NCBI GenBank assembly: GCA_903907955.1
Contig: CAIVPZ010000175.1
Span: 1 to 59,552, forward strand
Length of the DNA: 59,552 bases
Origin: an uncultured Acetobacteraceae bacterium
GTDB lineage: Bacteria; Pseudomonadota; Alphaproteobacteria; Acetobacterales; Acetobacteraceae
Direction of reading: 5' to 3'
The notes beneath the pieces were generated by a model. It was not told the origin of the DNA. It worked only from the letters and a program-made list of their open reading frames with translations, and did no database searches. How positions within the stretch are numbered: position 1 is the stretch's first letter; each line of letters starts with the position of its first letter. Below, in pieces: positions 17,940-28,861 of the stretch. Position numbers and translations under genes: made by a program.

Positions 17940-18476
17940 TTACTTCAGCCCGGCGCGAAACCGCTGCGCCAGTTCTGCATAATGTACTGCGGTCAGATCA
18001 AATTTCGCCCGCTCCGCCGCGTCCATCACCCGGACGAGCCGGGCCGGCGAGCCTTGCCACAGCTCGTTGCGGCCGATCCGCTTGTTCGGCGTCAGCAGTC
18101 CGCCCGCCGCCAGCATGCCGCCTTCCTCGATCACCGCGCCGTCCAGCACCGTCGCGCCCATGCCGACGAAGGCGCGGTCGTGCAACGTGCAGGCATGGAT
18201 GATGGCGGCGTGGCCGACGCTCACGTCGTCGCCGATGAGGGTGGGAAAATTGCCGGTGTTGATGTGGATGATGGTGCCGTCCTGGATGTTCGTGCGTGCG
18301 CCGATGCGGATGTGGTTGGTGTCGCCGCGCACCACGCAGTGAAACCAGATGCCGGACAGCGCGCCGATATGCACGTCGCCGATCACCGCCGCCGTGGGCG
18401 CGATGAAGGCATCGGCGGCCACCACCGGCGCCACCCCTTCGAACACGTAAAGCGGGCCGGAGGACAGGTCATGCAT
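17940..18476 (-). CDS. Gamma-carbonic anhydrase-like left-handed beta-helix protein
   Basis: 178 residues built of hexapeptide repeats (left-handed parallel beta-helix) with a C-terminal helix, as in the YrdA/PaaY/gamma-carbonic anhydrase group. Repeats include AAVIGDV, SIGHAA-like [12 protein letters not shown], and [16 protein letters not shown]. Candidate zinc ligands are the histidines in WFHCVVRGD and GHAAIIHAC. Enzyme activity is not certain; many family members are only putative. Start at 18476 overlaps the argC stop (8 bases), so it is coupled to argC. A longer upstream frame lies inside argC and is rejected. Confidence 0.88.
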   Translation of the reverse strand: MHDLSSGPLYVFEGVAPVVAADAFIAPTAAVIGDVHIGALSGIWFHCVVRGDTNHIRIGARTNIQDGTIIHINTGNFPTLIGDDVSVGHAAIIHACTLHDRAFVGMGATVLDGAVIEEGGMLAAGGLLTPNKRIGRNELWQGSPARLVRVMDAAERAKFDLTAVHYAELAQRFRAGLK

Positions 18477-19422
18477 GCGCGGCCTCCCGCGCGATGCCGG
18501 CCGGCAGGCCGAGCATGAGGCCGATATTCTGCACCGCGGCGCCGGACGCCCCCTTGCCGAGATTGTCCAGCCGGGCCACCAGCACCGCCTGGCGGCTTGC
18601 GTCGTTGGCGAACACGCGCAGTTCCAGGACATCGGTGTCGTTCAGCCCCTCAGGCTCCAGCTTGCCGTCGGCGCCGGGCGGCAGCACGTGCACCAGGCGC
18701 TCGCCACCGTAGCGGCGCGCCAGCGCGCCGTGCAGATCGGCGCCGGACGGGCTGCCCGGCAGGATGTCCAGATGCAGCGGCACCGAAACCAGCATGCCCT
18801 GGCGAAAATGCCCGACCGCGGGCGAAAAGACCGGCCGGCGGGTCAAACCACCGTACAGTTGCATCTCCGGGACATGCTTGTGTTCCAGCGCGAGGGAATA
18901 GAGTTCAAACGCCGGGCCGCCGCTGGCCGCGTGCGCGGCGATCATCGGCTTGCCGCCGCCGGAATAGCCGGAGACGGCATTGATGGTCACCGGGTAGTCG
19001 GCCGGCAGCAGGCCGGCATCGACCAGCGGACGGATCAGCGCGATCGCGCCGGTGGGATAGCAGCCCGGGTTGGTGACCCGCGACGCCGCGGCGATGCGCC
19101 CGGCCTGGCCGCTTTCCAGCTCGGGAAAGCCGTACACCCAGCCCGGCGCGACCCGGTGCGCGGTGCTGGCATCCAGCAGTTTCGGCGCGCCGTCGCCCAG
19201 GCTGTCGGCGAGCGCCACCGATTCGCGGGCGGCCTCGTCGGGCAGGCAGAGCACCACCAGATCGACCTCGCGCATGATGGCGCGCCGGGAATCGGGGTCC
19301 TTGCGGCGGTCGTCGGGCAGGCTGTGCAGTTCCACCTGCGGCAGCGCCAGCAGGCGCTCGCGGATGCCAAGCCCGGTGGTGCCGGCCTCGCCGTCGATGA
19401 ACACCCTGGCCCTGGTTCCCAT
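18469..19422 (-). CDS. argC: N-acetyl-gamma-glutamyl-phosphate reductase, type 2
   Basis: 317 residues. Third step of arginine synthesis: NADPH-dependent reduction of N-acetylglutamyl-phosphate. Catalytic Cys121 lies in NPGCYPTG; the N-terminal [17 protein letters not shown] and the short length mark the type 2 (AGPR type 2) subfamily common in alphaproteobacteria. GGGAG lies 7 bases before the ATG. It follows the rpsI terminator and is transcribed with the gamma-carbonic anhydrase-like gene. Confidence 0.95.
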   Translation of the reverse strand: MGTRARVFIDGEAGTTGLGIRERLLALPQVELHSLPDDRRKDPDSRRAIMREVDLVVLCLPDEAARESVALADSLGDGAPKLLDASTAHRVAPGWVYGFPELESGQAGRIAAASRVTNPGCYPTGAIALIRPLVDAGLLPADYPVTINAVSGYSGGGKPMIAAHAASGGPAFELYSLALEHKHVPEMQLYGGLTRRPVFSPAVGHFRQGMLVSVPLHLDILPGSPSGADLHGALARRYGGERLVHVLPPGADGKLEPEGLNDTDVLELRVFANDASRQAVLVARLDNLGKGASGAAVQNIGLMLGLPAGIAREAAHA

Positions 19423-19466
19423 GCGTGATCTCCCTGCGCGCGGTGTCGTCGTACGCCGGGAGCCAC

Positions 19467-19502
19467 AAAAAGCAAGGGGGCGGACCCGCCGGGTCCGCCC
19501 CC
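19467..19502 (-). terminator. Rho-independent terminator of rplM-rpsI
   Basis: A perfect 12-bp stem, GGGGGCGGACCC / GGGTCCGCCCCC, with loop GCC (19476-19502), followed on the minus strand by TTGCTTTTTG. It is 29 bp past the rpsI stop and separates the ribosomal operon from argC. Confidence 0.88.
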
Positions 19503-19531
19503 TCCTGCCATGCGCAGACGAAAAACCCGGC

Positions 19532-20023
19532 TCAGCGCTTGCTGAACTGGAAGCTCCGGCGGGCCTTGGCGCGGCCGTACTTCTTGCGCTCGACCACGCG
19601 GCTGTCGCGGGTGAGGAAGCCGGCGAGCTTGAGGATCGGCCGCAGTTCCGGCTCGTAATTGGTCAGCGCGCGCGAAATGCCATGCCGTAGCGCGCCGGCC
19701 TGGCCGGACAGGCCGCCGCCGACCACGGTGGAATACACGTCGAACTGGTTGTAGCGGTCGGCGACCAGGAACGGCTGGGTGATCAGCATGCGCAGCACCG
19801 GCCGGGCGAAATACGCGCCGACGCGCTTGCCGTTCACCTGGATCTCGCCCTTGCCTGGCTTGATCCACACGCGGGCCACCGCGTTCTTGCGCCGGCCGGT
19901 GGCGTAGGAGCGGCCGAGGGCGTCGCGCTTGGGCTCGCGCTTGGCCACCGCATCCGGCACCACGGCGGCGACGGCGAGGTCCTTCAGGTCGGAGAGCGTA
20001 CGGGACTGCGGGGTGCCGGACAT
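19532..20023 (-). CDS. rpsI: 30S ribosomal protein S9
   Basis: 163 residues. Component of the small subunit whose basic C-terminal tail reaches the P site; the tail here ends [11 protein letters not shown]. Family landmarks: [14 protein letters not shown], and the KYGRAKARR end. An N-terminal extension of about 30 residues ([15 protein letters not shown]) precedes the core. The start at 20023 lies 4 bp after the rplM stop; longer frames run into rplM. Second gene of the L13-S9 operon. Confidence 0.97.
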   Translation of the reverse strand: MSGTPQSRTLSDLKDLAVAAVVPDAVAKREPKRDALGRSYATGRRKNAVARVWIKPGKGEIQVNGKRVGAYFARPVLRMLITQPFLVADRYNQFDVYSTVVGGGLSGQAGALRHGISRALTNYEPELRPILKLAGFLTRDSRVVERKKYGRAKARRSFQFSKR

Positions 20024-20027
20024 CGTC

Positions 20028-20492
20028 TCAGACCCTCCTGTTCTTGGGGTTGAGGGCGCCGACGTCGAGCAGCTTCGGCGCCTGTCCGTCATGCGGGTGG
20101 GCGGCGTCGGCATAGACGTGCAGGTGCTTCATCTGCCGGCGCTGCAGCGGGCCACGGGTGATCATGCGCTCGACCGCCTTTTCCAGCACCCGCTCGGGAT
20201 GGGCGCTTTCGAGCCGCGCGCGGATGCTGCGTCCCTTGATGCCGCCGGCATAGCCGGTGTGCCAGTACAGGATCGCCTGATCGAGCTTGTTGCCGGTCAC
20301 CTTGACCTTGGCGGCATTGATGACGACGACATTGTCGCCGCAATCGACATGCGGGGTGAATTGCGGCTTGTGCTTGCCGCGCAGACGGGTGGCGATGACG
20401 ACGGCGAGGCGGCCCAGGACCAGGCCTTCTGCGTCGATCAGCAACCAGTCCTTCTTCACCTCCGCGGGCTTCAGCGAGAGGGTGGTCTTCAT
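20028..20492 (-). CDS. rplM: 50S ribosomal protein L13
   Basis: 154 residues. Large-subunit protein needed early in assembly. Contains [15 protein letters not shown], the GDNVVVINA strand and the HPER-x-LEKAV-x-RM signature. ATG at 20492 is preferred over 20501 because AGGA lies 8 bases before it and overlaps the earlier ATG. First gene of rplM-rpsI, with a promoter at 20523-20551. Confidence 0.97.
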   Translation of the reverse strand: MKTTLSLKPAEVKKDWLLIDAEGLVLGRLAVVIATRLRGKHKPQFTPHVDCGDNVVVINAAKVKVTGNKLDQAILYWHTGYAGGIKGRSIRARLESAHPERVLEKAVERMITRGPLQRRQMKHLHVYADAAHPHDGQAPKLLDVGALNPKNRRV

Positions 20493-20522
20493 GGGTCGCA
20501 TCCTAAGGGGAACAGGGCGCGG

Positions 20523-20551
20523 CTTATGCCGTTTGGGCCTTGCCGGGTCAA
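20523..20551 (-). promoter_or_regulatory. Sigma-70 promoter of rplM-rpsI
   Basis: Minus strand TTGACC (20551-20546), 17-bp spacer, CATAAG (20528-20523). The start would be about 24 nt before the rplM ATG. Good match and position. Confidence 0.6.
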
Positions 20552-20562
20552 GGGGTTATGTG

Positions 20563-20582
20563 TGTGGTATGATGATACCACA
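20563..20582. promoter_or_regulatory. Inverted repeat between rplM and the yqhA-like gene
   Basis: TGTGGTAT-GATG-ATACCACA, perfect 8-bp arms. It sits just upstream of the rplM -35 box and about 90 bp before the divergent membrane protein gene. It could be an operator or a small structured element; the TGGTAT/ATACCA core resembles the ends of the element at 21186-21271. Confidence 0.35.
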
Positions 20583-20674
20583 GCGGTTATCCGGCGGCCC
20601 GGACAGCGGGAAAACCGCGTTGCGCCCGCCCGGCGCGGCGGCGTAGGACGGGGACGGAACGGATGGGGTGCGGC

Positions 20675-21154
20675 ATGGAACGTCACATCGAGGCGCTGCT
20701 GCTGTCGGCGCGCTGGCTGCTGGTGCCGCTGTATATGGCGCTGCTGGTTTCCGTGCTGGCGATCTACGCGCTGGTCGGGCGCGAGCTGGTGCACGTGGCC
20801 ACCGACATCCTGACCATCCGCGAGGGGGAGCTGGTGCTGTCGGTGCTGTCGGTGCTCGATCTGGTGCTGGTGGCCAACCTGCTGGTGATGGTGGCGGTGT
20901 CGAGCTACGAGAGTTTTGTCCAGCGCTTCAAGACCGACGAGGCGGACGGGCCGGAATGGCTGGGCCGGATGGATGCGGGCAACGTGAAGCTGAAGGTGTC
21001 GCTGGCGATCGTGCTGATCTCGGCGATCAACCTGCTGCGCGGCTTCATGCTGGACATGCCGGCTGAGCGGCTGCCGCTGATGGCCGGCGTGCACATCGTG
21101 TTCCTGCTTTCCACCCTCACCATCGTGGTGGTCGGGCGGGTGGAGAAGAAGTGA
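20675..21154 (+). CDS. UPF0114 (YqhA-like) membrane protein
   Basis: 159 residues with about four transmembrane helices: 10-32, 45-75 region, 105-125 and 132-152. The opening MERHIEALLLSARWLL-VPLY matches the YqhA/UPF0114 family, whose function is unknown. Start at 20675 gives that family N-terminus; an in-frame ATG at 20663 would add MGCG. Stand-alone gene, divergent from rplM. Confidence 0.85.
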   Translation: MERHIEALLLSARWLLVPLYMALLVSVLAIYALVGRELVHVATDILTIREGELVLSVLSVLDLVLVANLLVMVAVSSYESFVQRFKTDEADGPEWLGRMDAGNVKLKVSLAIVLISAINLLRGFMLDMPAERLPLMAGVHIVFLLSTLTIVVVGRVEKK

Positions 21155-21185
21155 GGCGGCGGCGCGGCCACACCGGAAGCCGCTG

Positions 21186-21271
21186 ATACCAGTCCCAGGA
21201 AGGTTTGCCCCTTCCCGTCATGCCCGGGGCATGACGGGATGCGGCGGGTGAATCTTGTGGCTGACTGGTAT
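21186..21271. mobile_element. MITE-like inverted-repeat element, 86 bp
   Basis: The ends are a perfect 9-bp inverted repeat, ATACCAGTC (21186-21194) and GACTGGTAT (21263-21271). Inside is a perfect 12-bp stem TCCCGTCATGCC / GGCATGACGGGA (21213-21239) with a 3-base loop. No coding capacity. Size and nested palindromes suggest a small non-autonomous element or structured intergenic repeat; it separates two convergent genes. Confidence 0.55.
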
Positions 21272-21293
21272 GATTTTTCGCAACCGAACTATT

Positions 21294-21956
21294 TCAGATC
21301 GTCAGCCCTGACAACACGACCGTCTCCCGCAGGTGGCGGCCACCGGACAGGGTTTCGACGATGAAAGCGGCGAGATCCACGCGGCTGATCGTCCGTTTGC
21401 GCCGTTCGCCCGTCGGACTGGCCAGCCAGCGCCCGGTGGCCGCACCATCGGTCAGGCCGACCGGCTGCACCAGCGTCCAGTCCAGGCCGGACGCCTTGAC
21501 CAGCTTCTCCTGCTGCTCCTTGTCGGCCATCTGCTCGCCCAGTCGCAGCAGGCGGAAGATCAGTTTGTGCGCCCGCGACGGCCGGTCGCGCGTGTCGCCG
21601 ACGCCGTAGGAGGAAATGCAGACCAGCCGCGTGACCGAGGCTGCCGTCATGGCGGCGATCACGTTGGCCGTGCCGACCTCGCAGATGTTGGGCGGTGTGG
21701 TTCGTTTGGCGCCCAGCCACAGGATAACGGGGTTCTGGGAATTGCCCAGGCTGACCACCACTGCGTCCTGACCGGCCACAGCGCGCGCCACCTCGGCGGC
21801 GTTCAGGGCATCGCCTGCGATCACGGAAATCCCATTCTGCGCCGGGGCCTTCGCCGGGTCGCGCGCGAAGACGGTCACCTGATGTCCCGCGGCCAGCAGG
21901 GTCAGAGCCACCGCGCGCCCGGCCTTGCCGGTCGCGCCGAAAACAACGACTTTCAA
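21294..21956 (-). CDS. NAD(P)-binding protein, NmrA/SDR-like
   Basis: 220 residues. Atypical short-chain dehydrogenase with N-terminal dinucleotide site VVVFGATGKAGRAV (residues 2-15), AGDALN, and a later ISSYGVGD strand in place of the classical YxxxK. Members act as NAD(P)H-dependent reductases or redox sensors. The start is TTG at 21956: GGAGG lies 6 bases upstream and the next codons give the family N-terminus KVVVFGATG. Earlier in-frame Met codons lie far into AT-richer intergenic DNA. Substrate unknown. Confidence 0.82.
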   Translation of the reverse strand: MKVVVFGATGKAGRAVALTLLAAGHQVTVFARDPAKAPAQNGISVIAGDALNAAEVARAVAGQDAVVVSLGNSQNPVILWLGAKRTTPPNICEVGTANVIAAMTAASVTRLVCISSYGVGDTRDRPSRAHKLIFRLLRLGEQMADKEQQEKLVKASGLDWTLVQPVGLTDGAATGRWLASPTGERRKRTISRVDLAAFIVETLSGGRHLRETVVLSGLTI

Positions 21957-22380
21957 TACAAGCCTCCTGATGTCCAGCCGATCCGCACGCTCAATTCCGC
22001 TCCGCCATCGCCGAAGCGAATGCCAGCGCCCAGCGTCGGCACAAGCGGATTTTTCCACGCCAGGATTTAGCACAACGGCGCCGGCAGACGCCACGGCGGC
22101 ATTGGTATCCGGAAAGTGCCGGACAGTCATTTCGCGCTGTCCAAAAAACTCCTACAAAATTCGCGACGCCCAACATTTAAATGAACCAACACAGGCGCTT
22201 GACCACGCGGCAATCGGCGCGTTCCGATGGCCGTCCCCTTCTTGGGCATGTCTGCCATGCGCCCACTTCGTCCGATCAAACGCTAGTCATCGCGGTCGTT
22301 TCCTGGCAAATAATAGCTTGGTCAGTCCCCTGACGCATCGGTGTCCTTCTGTCCTCCAACCCACGTAGTGAACGTCAACC
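21957..22380. other. Non-coding gap, lower GC, with a dyad
   Basis: 424 bp between divergent genes with no convincing frame. It contains GGACAG-N10-CTGTCC (22121-22142), an operator-like dyad about 165 bp before the TTG start of the NAD(P)-binding gene. Base composition is clearly poorer in GC than the flanks. Otherwise nothing recognised. Confidence 0.35.
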
Positions 22381-22851
22381 ATGTATGAGTTTTTCAAATC
22401 CCTGCATATTCTGGGACTTGTGTTGATGGCAGGGAATGTAACTGTCACCGCCTGTTGGAAGGTGTTTGCCGATCGTACGGGTAAAACGCAAATCATTTCT
22501 TTTGCACAGTGGCTGGTAACAGTTACCGACTTTTCCTTTACCCTTTCCGGCGGCTTCCTGATGGTTGTCGGCGGCTATGGCGCTGCCTATGCGGGTCACT
22601 TGTCGCTGTTCGCAACCCCCTGGCTGGCGCTCGGGCAGGTCATGATGGCCATGGCGGGCGCCGTCTGGGTGGGCATTCTCATCCCGATCCAGATCCGGCA
22701 GGCGCGGTGGGCGCAGGATTTCGCGATCATCGGTGACGTGCCGGAAGCGTACAAGAAAGACAGCCGCACCTGGCTGATCTGGGGTCTTCTCTCGACGGTA
22801 CCGCTGCTGGTCGGCCTGTATCTCATGGTGGCCAAGCCGTACTATTGGTAA
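22381..22851 (+). CDS. DUF2269 integral membrane protein
   Basis: 156 residues with four predicted transmembrane helices (about 5-27, 50-72, 82-102, 130-150). The sequence FFKSLHILGLVLMAGN with the later WLALGQ and VPEAYKKDSRTWLIWG fits the DUF2269 family of unknown function. A polar loop between TM3 and TM4 carries IPIQIRQARWA. Stand-alone; the next gene (crtC) starts 92 bp downstream and could share its transcript. Confidence 0.82.
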   Translation: MYEFFKSLHILGLVLMAGNVTVTACWKVFADRTGKTQIISFAQWLVTVTDFSFTLSGGFLMVVGGYGAAYAGHLSLFATPWLALGQVMMAMAGAVWVGILIPIQIRQARWAQDFAIIGDVPEAYKKDSRTWLIWGLLSTVPLLVGLYLMVAKPYYW

Positions 22852-22943
22852 TGATGCGGCGCCGGTAACCGCTTCGCTGACTCCCCGCTGCATGCGCCGG
22901 CCGCCGGCGCTGCGCGACCCTTCACAACCCCGGAGATGGCGTC

Positions 22944-24080
22944 ATGCGAATAGCCGGATTTTGGCCGCCTGAACCGGTGCGGCCCGACGCTGCGCCGGTA
23001 GCGCGCGACCCCGGCGGCCTGCGAGCGGAGGTTGCCCCGCACGGCGGACGCCCTTTTTGGGCGGGCGGTGCAGCCGAACGCGTCGGCCCAGCGGTCGGCG
23101 TCGCGCAGCCGGATGCCGGGGCTGTCTCTGACGGCGGGCAGCCGGCACGCGGACCGCGCTTCGACGCGCCGATCGCCGCCGGCGGCTATAGCTGGTGGTA
23201 TGTCGATGCGCTCAGCGATGACGGGCAGCACGGGATCACCCTGATCGCGCTGATCGGCAGCGTCTTCTCGCCCTACTACGCCGCGGCGCGGCGGCGCGGC
23301 GGCGGCGATCCGCTGAACCATTCCTCCCTGAACGTCGCGCTGTACGGCAAGGCCGGCTATCGCTGGAGCATGACCGAACGCGGCCGCAACGCGCTGAAGC
23401 GCGGCGAGTCGTGGCTGCAGATCGGGCCGAGCGGACTCGACTGGGACGGCACCTGCCTGACCATCCATATCGACGAAATAACGGTGCCGCTGCCCAGGCG
23501 CATCCGCGGCACCGTGCGGGTTTACCCGACGGCAATGCTCGGGCAGTCGTACCCGCTCGATCCCGCCGGCCGTCACCACTGGGAACCGCTCGCCCCGTGC
23601 GCGCGGGTGGAGGTGGCGATGGAACGGCCGTCGCTGCGCTGGTCGGGCGGCGGCTACCTCGATTCCAACCGGGGCGACGAACCGCTGGAGGCGGCATTCC
23701 GGCGCTGGGACTGGTCGCGCACGGCGCTGAAGCACGGCGCCGCCGTGCTGTATGACGTGACCGGCCGCGACGGCCCCGGCCCGTTGCTCGGCCTGCGGTT
23801 CGATCCGGCGGGCGGGGTGGAGCGGTTCGAGCCGCCGCCGCACGTGCCGTTGCCGACCACGGGCTGGCGGGTGAAACGGGGCACGCGGGTGGACCCGCAG
23901 CACGGCGCGCGCGTGATCGAGACGCTGGAAGACACGCCGTTCTACGCGCGCTCGGTGCTGGAAACGCGCCTGCTGGGCGAAACGGCGACCGCCATGCACG
24001 AAAGCCTGTGCCTGGACCGGTTCAGCTCTCGCGTGGTGCAGGCGATGCTGCCGTTCCGGATACCGCGGGCGCTGCGCTGA
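22944..24080 (+). CDS. crtC: Carotenoid 1,2-hydratase
   Basis: 378 residues. CrtC adds water to the terminal double bond of acyclic carotenoids (lycopene, neurosporene) on the way to spirilloxanthin or spheroidene. Family features: SWWYVDALSDDG near residue 80, FSPYY-AAARRRGGGDP, the NVALYG strand and the conserved C-terminal LCLDRF segment. The first 70 residues are Pro/Ala/Gly-rich and poorly conserved. GGAG lies 8 bases before the ATG. It stands alone, away from other crt or bch genes, at least in this window. Confidence 0.9.
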   Translation: MRIAGFWPPEPVRPDAAPVARDPGGLRAEVAPHGGRPFWAGGAAERVGPAVGVAQPDAGAVSDGGQPARGPRFDAPIAAGGYSWWYVDALSDDGQHGITLIALIGSVFSPYYAAARRRGGGDPLNHSSLNVALYGKAGYRWSMTERGRNALKRGESWLQIGPSGLDWDGTCLTIHIDEITVPLPRRIRGTVRVYPTAMLGQSYPLDPAGRHHWEPLAPCARVEVAMERPSLRWSGGGYLDSNRGDEPLEAAFRRWDWSRTALKHGAAVLYDVTGRDGPGPLLGLRFDPAGGVERFEPPPHVPLPTTGWRVKRGTRVDPQHGARVIETLEDTPFYARSVLETRLLGETATAMHESLCLDRFSSRVVQAMLPFRIPRALR

Positions 24081-24251
24081 AGGCAGGGCAACGCCCCGGC
24101 AGGATTGCGACTTTCACGGGCAGGGTCCCGGTGATACAGGCTTTCAGCAGGTCCGGTTGCTGCACCGCCAGCCGTCGGAAATCTTTACACTCTGGTGGCC
24201 GGCCTCCGCCAGGGATCGCCTAACAGACGGAATTGCCATGGAATCCCACGT

Positions 24252-24267
24252 TGGCCCGCGAATTGCT
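24252..24267 (+). promoter_or_regulatory. Sigma-54 (-24/-12) promoter of the PEP-CTERM gene
   Basis: TGGCCCGCGAATTGCT matches the RpoN consensus TGGCACR-N4-TTGCW with one mismatch and exact spacing. The start would fall near 24278, about 53 nt before the ATG. PEP-CTERM protein genes are known to be controlled by sigma-54 and the PrsK/PrsR pair in several proteobacteria, which supports the site. A TCTTTACAC motif 62 bp upstream (24182-24190) could be an activator site. Confidence 0.7.
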
Positions 24268-24330
24268 TAATTCAGGCATCACGAACCACAATCGCCGGCG
24301 GCCCTCCCCGGGCAATATGGAGTTAGGGAA

Positions 24331-24960
24331 ATGACCCGTTTGAAACTGATTGCCGGCATCGTGTTCGCCGCCCTGGCGGCTGGGCAAGCGAAAGCCGGTA
24401 CTATCACTGCCAACTTCCCCAATGGTTTTCCGACGCCTAATCCGTTTCAACAACAGGACAAGTCGTGGTCCAACTTCCTGGATCTTGGTGGCACCGGTGG
24501 CATTTCTACTTTGTCAAACTTCAATACGATTGTAACTACCCGCTCCAATATCTACCCAGGCCAGGACCTTCACACATTCACGCTCCTGGCGGATTTCACC
24601 GCTAACAGCACCTATGAGATTTCCTACGACATTACAGTCCTGCCGGCTGATGTTGAGCTCATCGCAGCCTCCGCCGGCCTTCAAAAGTCCATTGGGGTGG
24701 CATCAATCACGACACATATCACCAGCACAGGTTTATCAAAGGACATCACTACGTCCAACTCCTCCGGCCTCGTTGACCTTGGCGGGGAATTCGTTACTCT
24801 TCACGTGGTGGATATCATCACCACTGGCACGTCCGACATCACGGGTTTCCTCAACTCCTTCCTGGAAGACGCTCCGGACGACGTGCCGGAACCCGCTTCG
24901 CTCGCCCTGCTCCTCACCGGTTTCGCCGGTCTCGGCCTGATCCGCCGCCGTCGCGCCTGA
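24331..24960 (+). CDS. PEP-CTERM sorting domain protein
   Basis: 209 residues: signal peptide (1-22), a Ser/Thr-rich, probably beta-structured exported domain, and a classical C-terminal sorting signal at about 186-209 (VPEPASLALLL, hydrophobic helix, then RRRRA). Such proteins are processed by exosortase and linked to exopolysaccharide or biofilm formation. No exosortase gene is in this window. GC content and codon use are lower than in the flanks, which is common for these proteins and could also reflect transfer. It is preceded by a sigma-54 promoter. Confidence 0.92.
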   Translation: MTRLKLIAGIVFAALAAGQAKAGTITANFPNGFPTPNPFQQQDKSWSNFLDLGGTGGISTLSNFNTIVTTRSNIYPGQDLHTFTLLADFTANSTYEISYDITVLPADVELIAASAGLQKSIGVASITTHITSTGLSKDITTSNSSGLVDLGGEFVTLHVVDIITTGTSDITGFLNSFLEDAPDDVPEPASLALLLTGFAGLGLIRRRRA

Positions 24961-25059
24961 CCGCCGCCGTGCGCCGAATGTCGGGATTCTTTACACCCGG
25001 CTGTTCCATCCGGCGGCACACGGAAAGCCGAAGCGCCCCTCCGCTGGGAGGGACGCACA

Positions 25060-25085
25060 GGCGGATGAGGTTTCGCTCATCCGCC
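25060..25085 (+). terminator. Hairpin downstream of the PEP-CTERM gene
   Basis: A 10-bp stem GGCGGATGAG / CTCATCCGCC with a 6-base loop, 100 bp after the stop. There is only a weak T-run further on (TATTTT at 25095), so termination may be inefficient. Confidence 0.5.
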
Positions 25086-25122
25086 CTGCCCGGCTATTTT
25101 GGCAAGCCACCGATAGCGTAAA

Positions 25123-25153
25123 CGAATGGGGTCAAGGGCAGCGCCCTGGCCTT
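25123..25153 (-). repeat. Intergenic hairpin repeat, copy C (short, minus orientation)
   Basis: Read on the minus strand it is AAGGCCAGGGCGCTGCCC followed by TTGACCCCATTCG: the first hairpin joined directly to the tail, without the middle stem. It starts 10 bp after the uvrA stop and runs in the uvrA sense. Together with copy D it flanks uvrA. Confidence 0.7.
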
Positions 25154-25163
25154 GACTTGCTTG

Positions 25164-28022
<2,859 letters not shown>

Positions 28023-28057
28023 CGGGCAGAGGTTCTCCTTGGCGAAGGAAAGCAAGC

Positions 28058-28115
28058 AAGGTCAGGGCGCCGCCCTGGACCCGCAAGGGGTCGGTGGACC
28101 CCTTGACCCCATTCG
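28058..28115 (+). repeat. Intergenic hairpin repeat, copy D
   Basis: AAGGTCAGGGCGCCGCCCTGG, then CAAGGGGTC-GGTG-GACCCCTTG (9-bp perfect stem), then ACCCCATTCG. Unlike the other copies it does not follow a gene in its own sense: it lies between the LexA box and the uvrA start, antisense to the uvrA leader, so the uvrA transcript would carry its complement as a folded 5' leader. Confidence 0.75.
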
Positions 28116-28132
28116 GGCGGGGCTTGGGCGGA

Positions 28133-28161
28133 TTGTGTTCCTGAACTGTTCTGATTATATG
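28133..28161 (+). promoter_or_regulatory. LexA-controlled promoter region of ssb and uvrA
   Basis: GTTCCTGAACTGTTC (28137-28151) is a perfect alphaproteobacterial SOS box, GTTC-N7-GTTC. It lies in the spacer of an ssb promoter, TTGTGT (28133-28138), 17 bp, TATATG (28156-28161). On the other strand TATAAT (28159-28154) is a good -10 for uvrA with the box just downstream. LexA would therefore block both directions. Confidence 0.82.
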
Positions 28162-28264
28162 GGCCTTGCGGGGACGATTGGGAAGGCTGCGGGGCTTTTG
28201 CGCTCGGGGCCGCGGGTGCGGCATAGTGTGGGCGAATCGCGACATAGACAGGGCAGGGTGTGGC

Positions 28265-28786
28265 ATGGCTGGCAGCGTGAACAAGGTTATTCTGATCGGC
28301 AACGTCGGCAAGGACCCGGAGGTGCGGAGCACCCAGGACGGCACCAAGATCGTGAATTTCACCCTGGCCACCAGCGACACCTGGAACGACAAGGCCAGCG
28401 GCGAGCGCAAGGAACGCACCGAGTGGCACCGTGTCGTGTGCTTCAACGACCGCATCGGCGACGTGATCGAAAAATACGTGCGCAAGGGCAGCAAGGTCTA
28501 TGTCGAGGGCGCACTGCAGACGCGCAAGTGGACCGACCAGTCCGGCCAGGACAAATACACCACCGAGGTGATCATCGGCCGCTTCCGCGGCGAACTGACG
28601 CTGCTCGACAGCCGCAGCAGCGGCGGCGAAGGCGGCTATGGCGGCGAAGGTGGCGGTGGTGGCTACCAGAAGAGCGAGCGAGCCCCGGCCCGTCCGGCGG
28701 CGGCCCCGCCGGCGGCCGGCCGCGGTGGCCCGTCCTGGGATGCGCCGAAAGGCGGCGGCGACCTGGACGACGAGATTCCGTTCTAA
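28265..28786 (+). CDS. ssb: Single-stranded DNA-binding protein
   Basis: 173 residues. N-terminal OB fold (1-110: [17 protein letters not shown], then the conserved EWHRVVCF), a Gly-rich flexible linker (120-160) and the acidic tip DLDDEIPF that recruits partner proteins. Works with uvrA and recJ in replication and repair. Start at 28265 (MAGSVNKV) matches the family; the upstream frame from 28166 is a leader artefact. Expected to be SOS-inducible through the LexA box. Confidence 0.97.
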   Translation: MAGSVNKVILIGNVGKDPEVRSTQDGTKIVNFTLATSDTWNDKASGERKERTEWHRVVCFNDRIGDVIEKYVRKGSKVYVEGALQTRKWTDQSGQDKYTTEVIIGRFRGELTLLDSRSSGGEGGYGGEGGGGGYQKSERAPARPAAAPPAAGRGGPSWDAPKGGGDLDDEIPF

Positions 28787-28819
28787 ACCACTTCCGGTGC
28801 TTGCGTGATGTCCAGCGAC

Positions 28820-28856
28820 GCCCCGGAATCCCTTCCGTATCAAGGGCTTCCGGGGC
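28820..28856. terminator. Bidirectional hairpin between ssb and the SDR gene
   Basis: GCCCCGGAA / TTCCGGGGC outer stem with an inner CCCTT / AAGGG stem, 34 bp past the ssb stop and 5 bp before the stop of the convergent SDR gene. No T-run, but position and symmetry suggest a shared terminator. Confidence 0.6.
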
Positions 28857-28861
28857 ATTCC

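Noticed and set aside
24182-24996. TCTTTACAC direct repeats flanking the PEP-CTERM gene as target duplication of an insertion
   Set aside because: They are 9 bp but 800 bp apart without element ends, and could equally be activator sites; not enough to call a mobile element.
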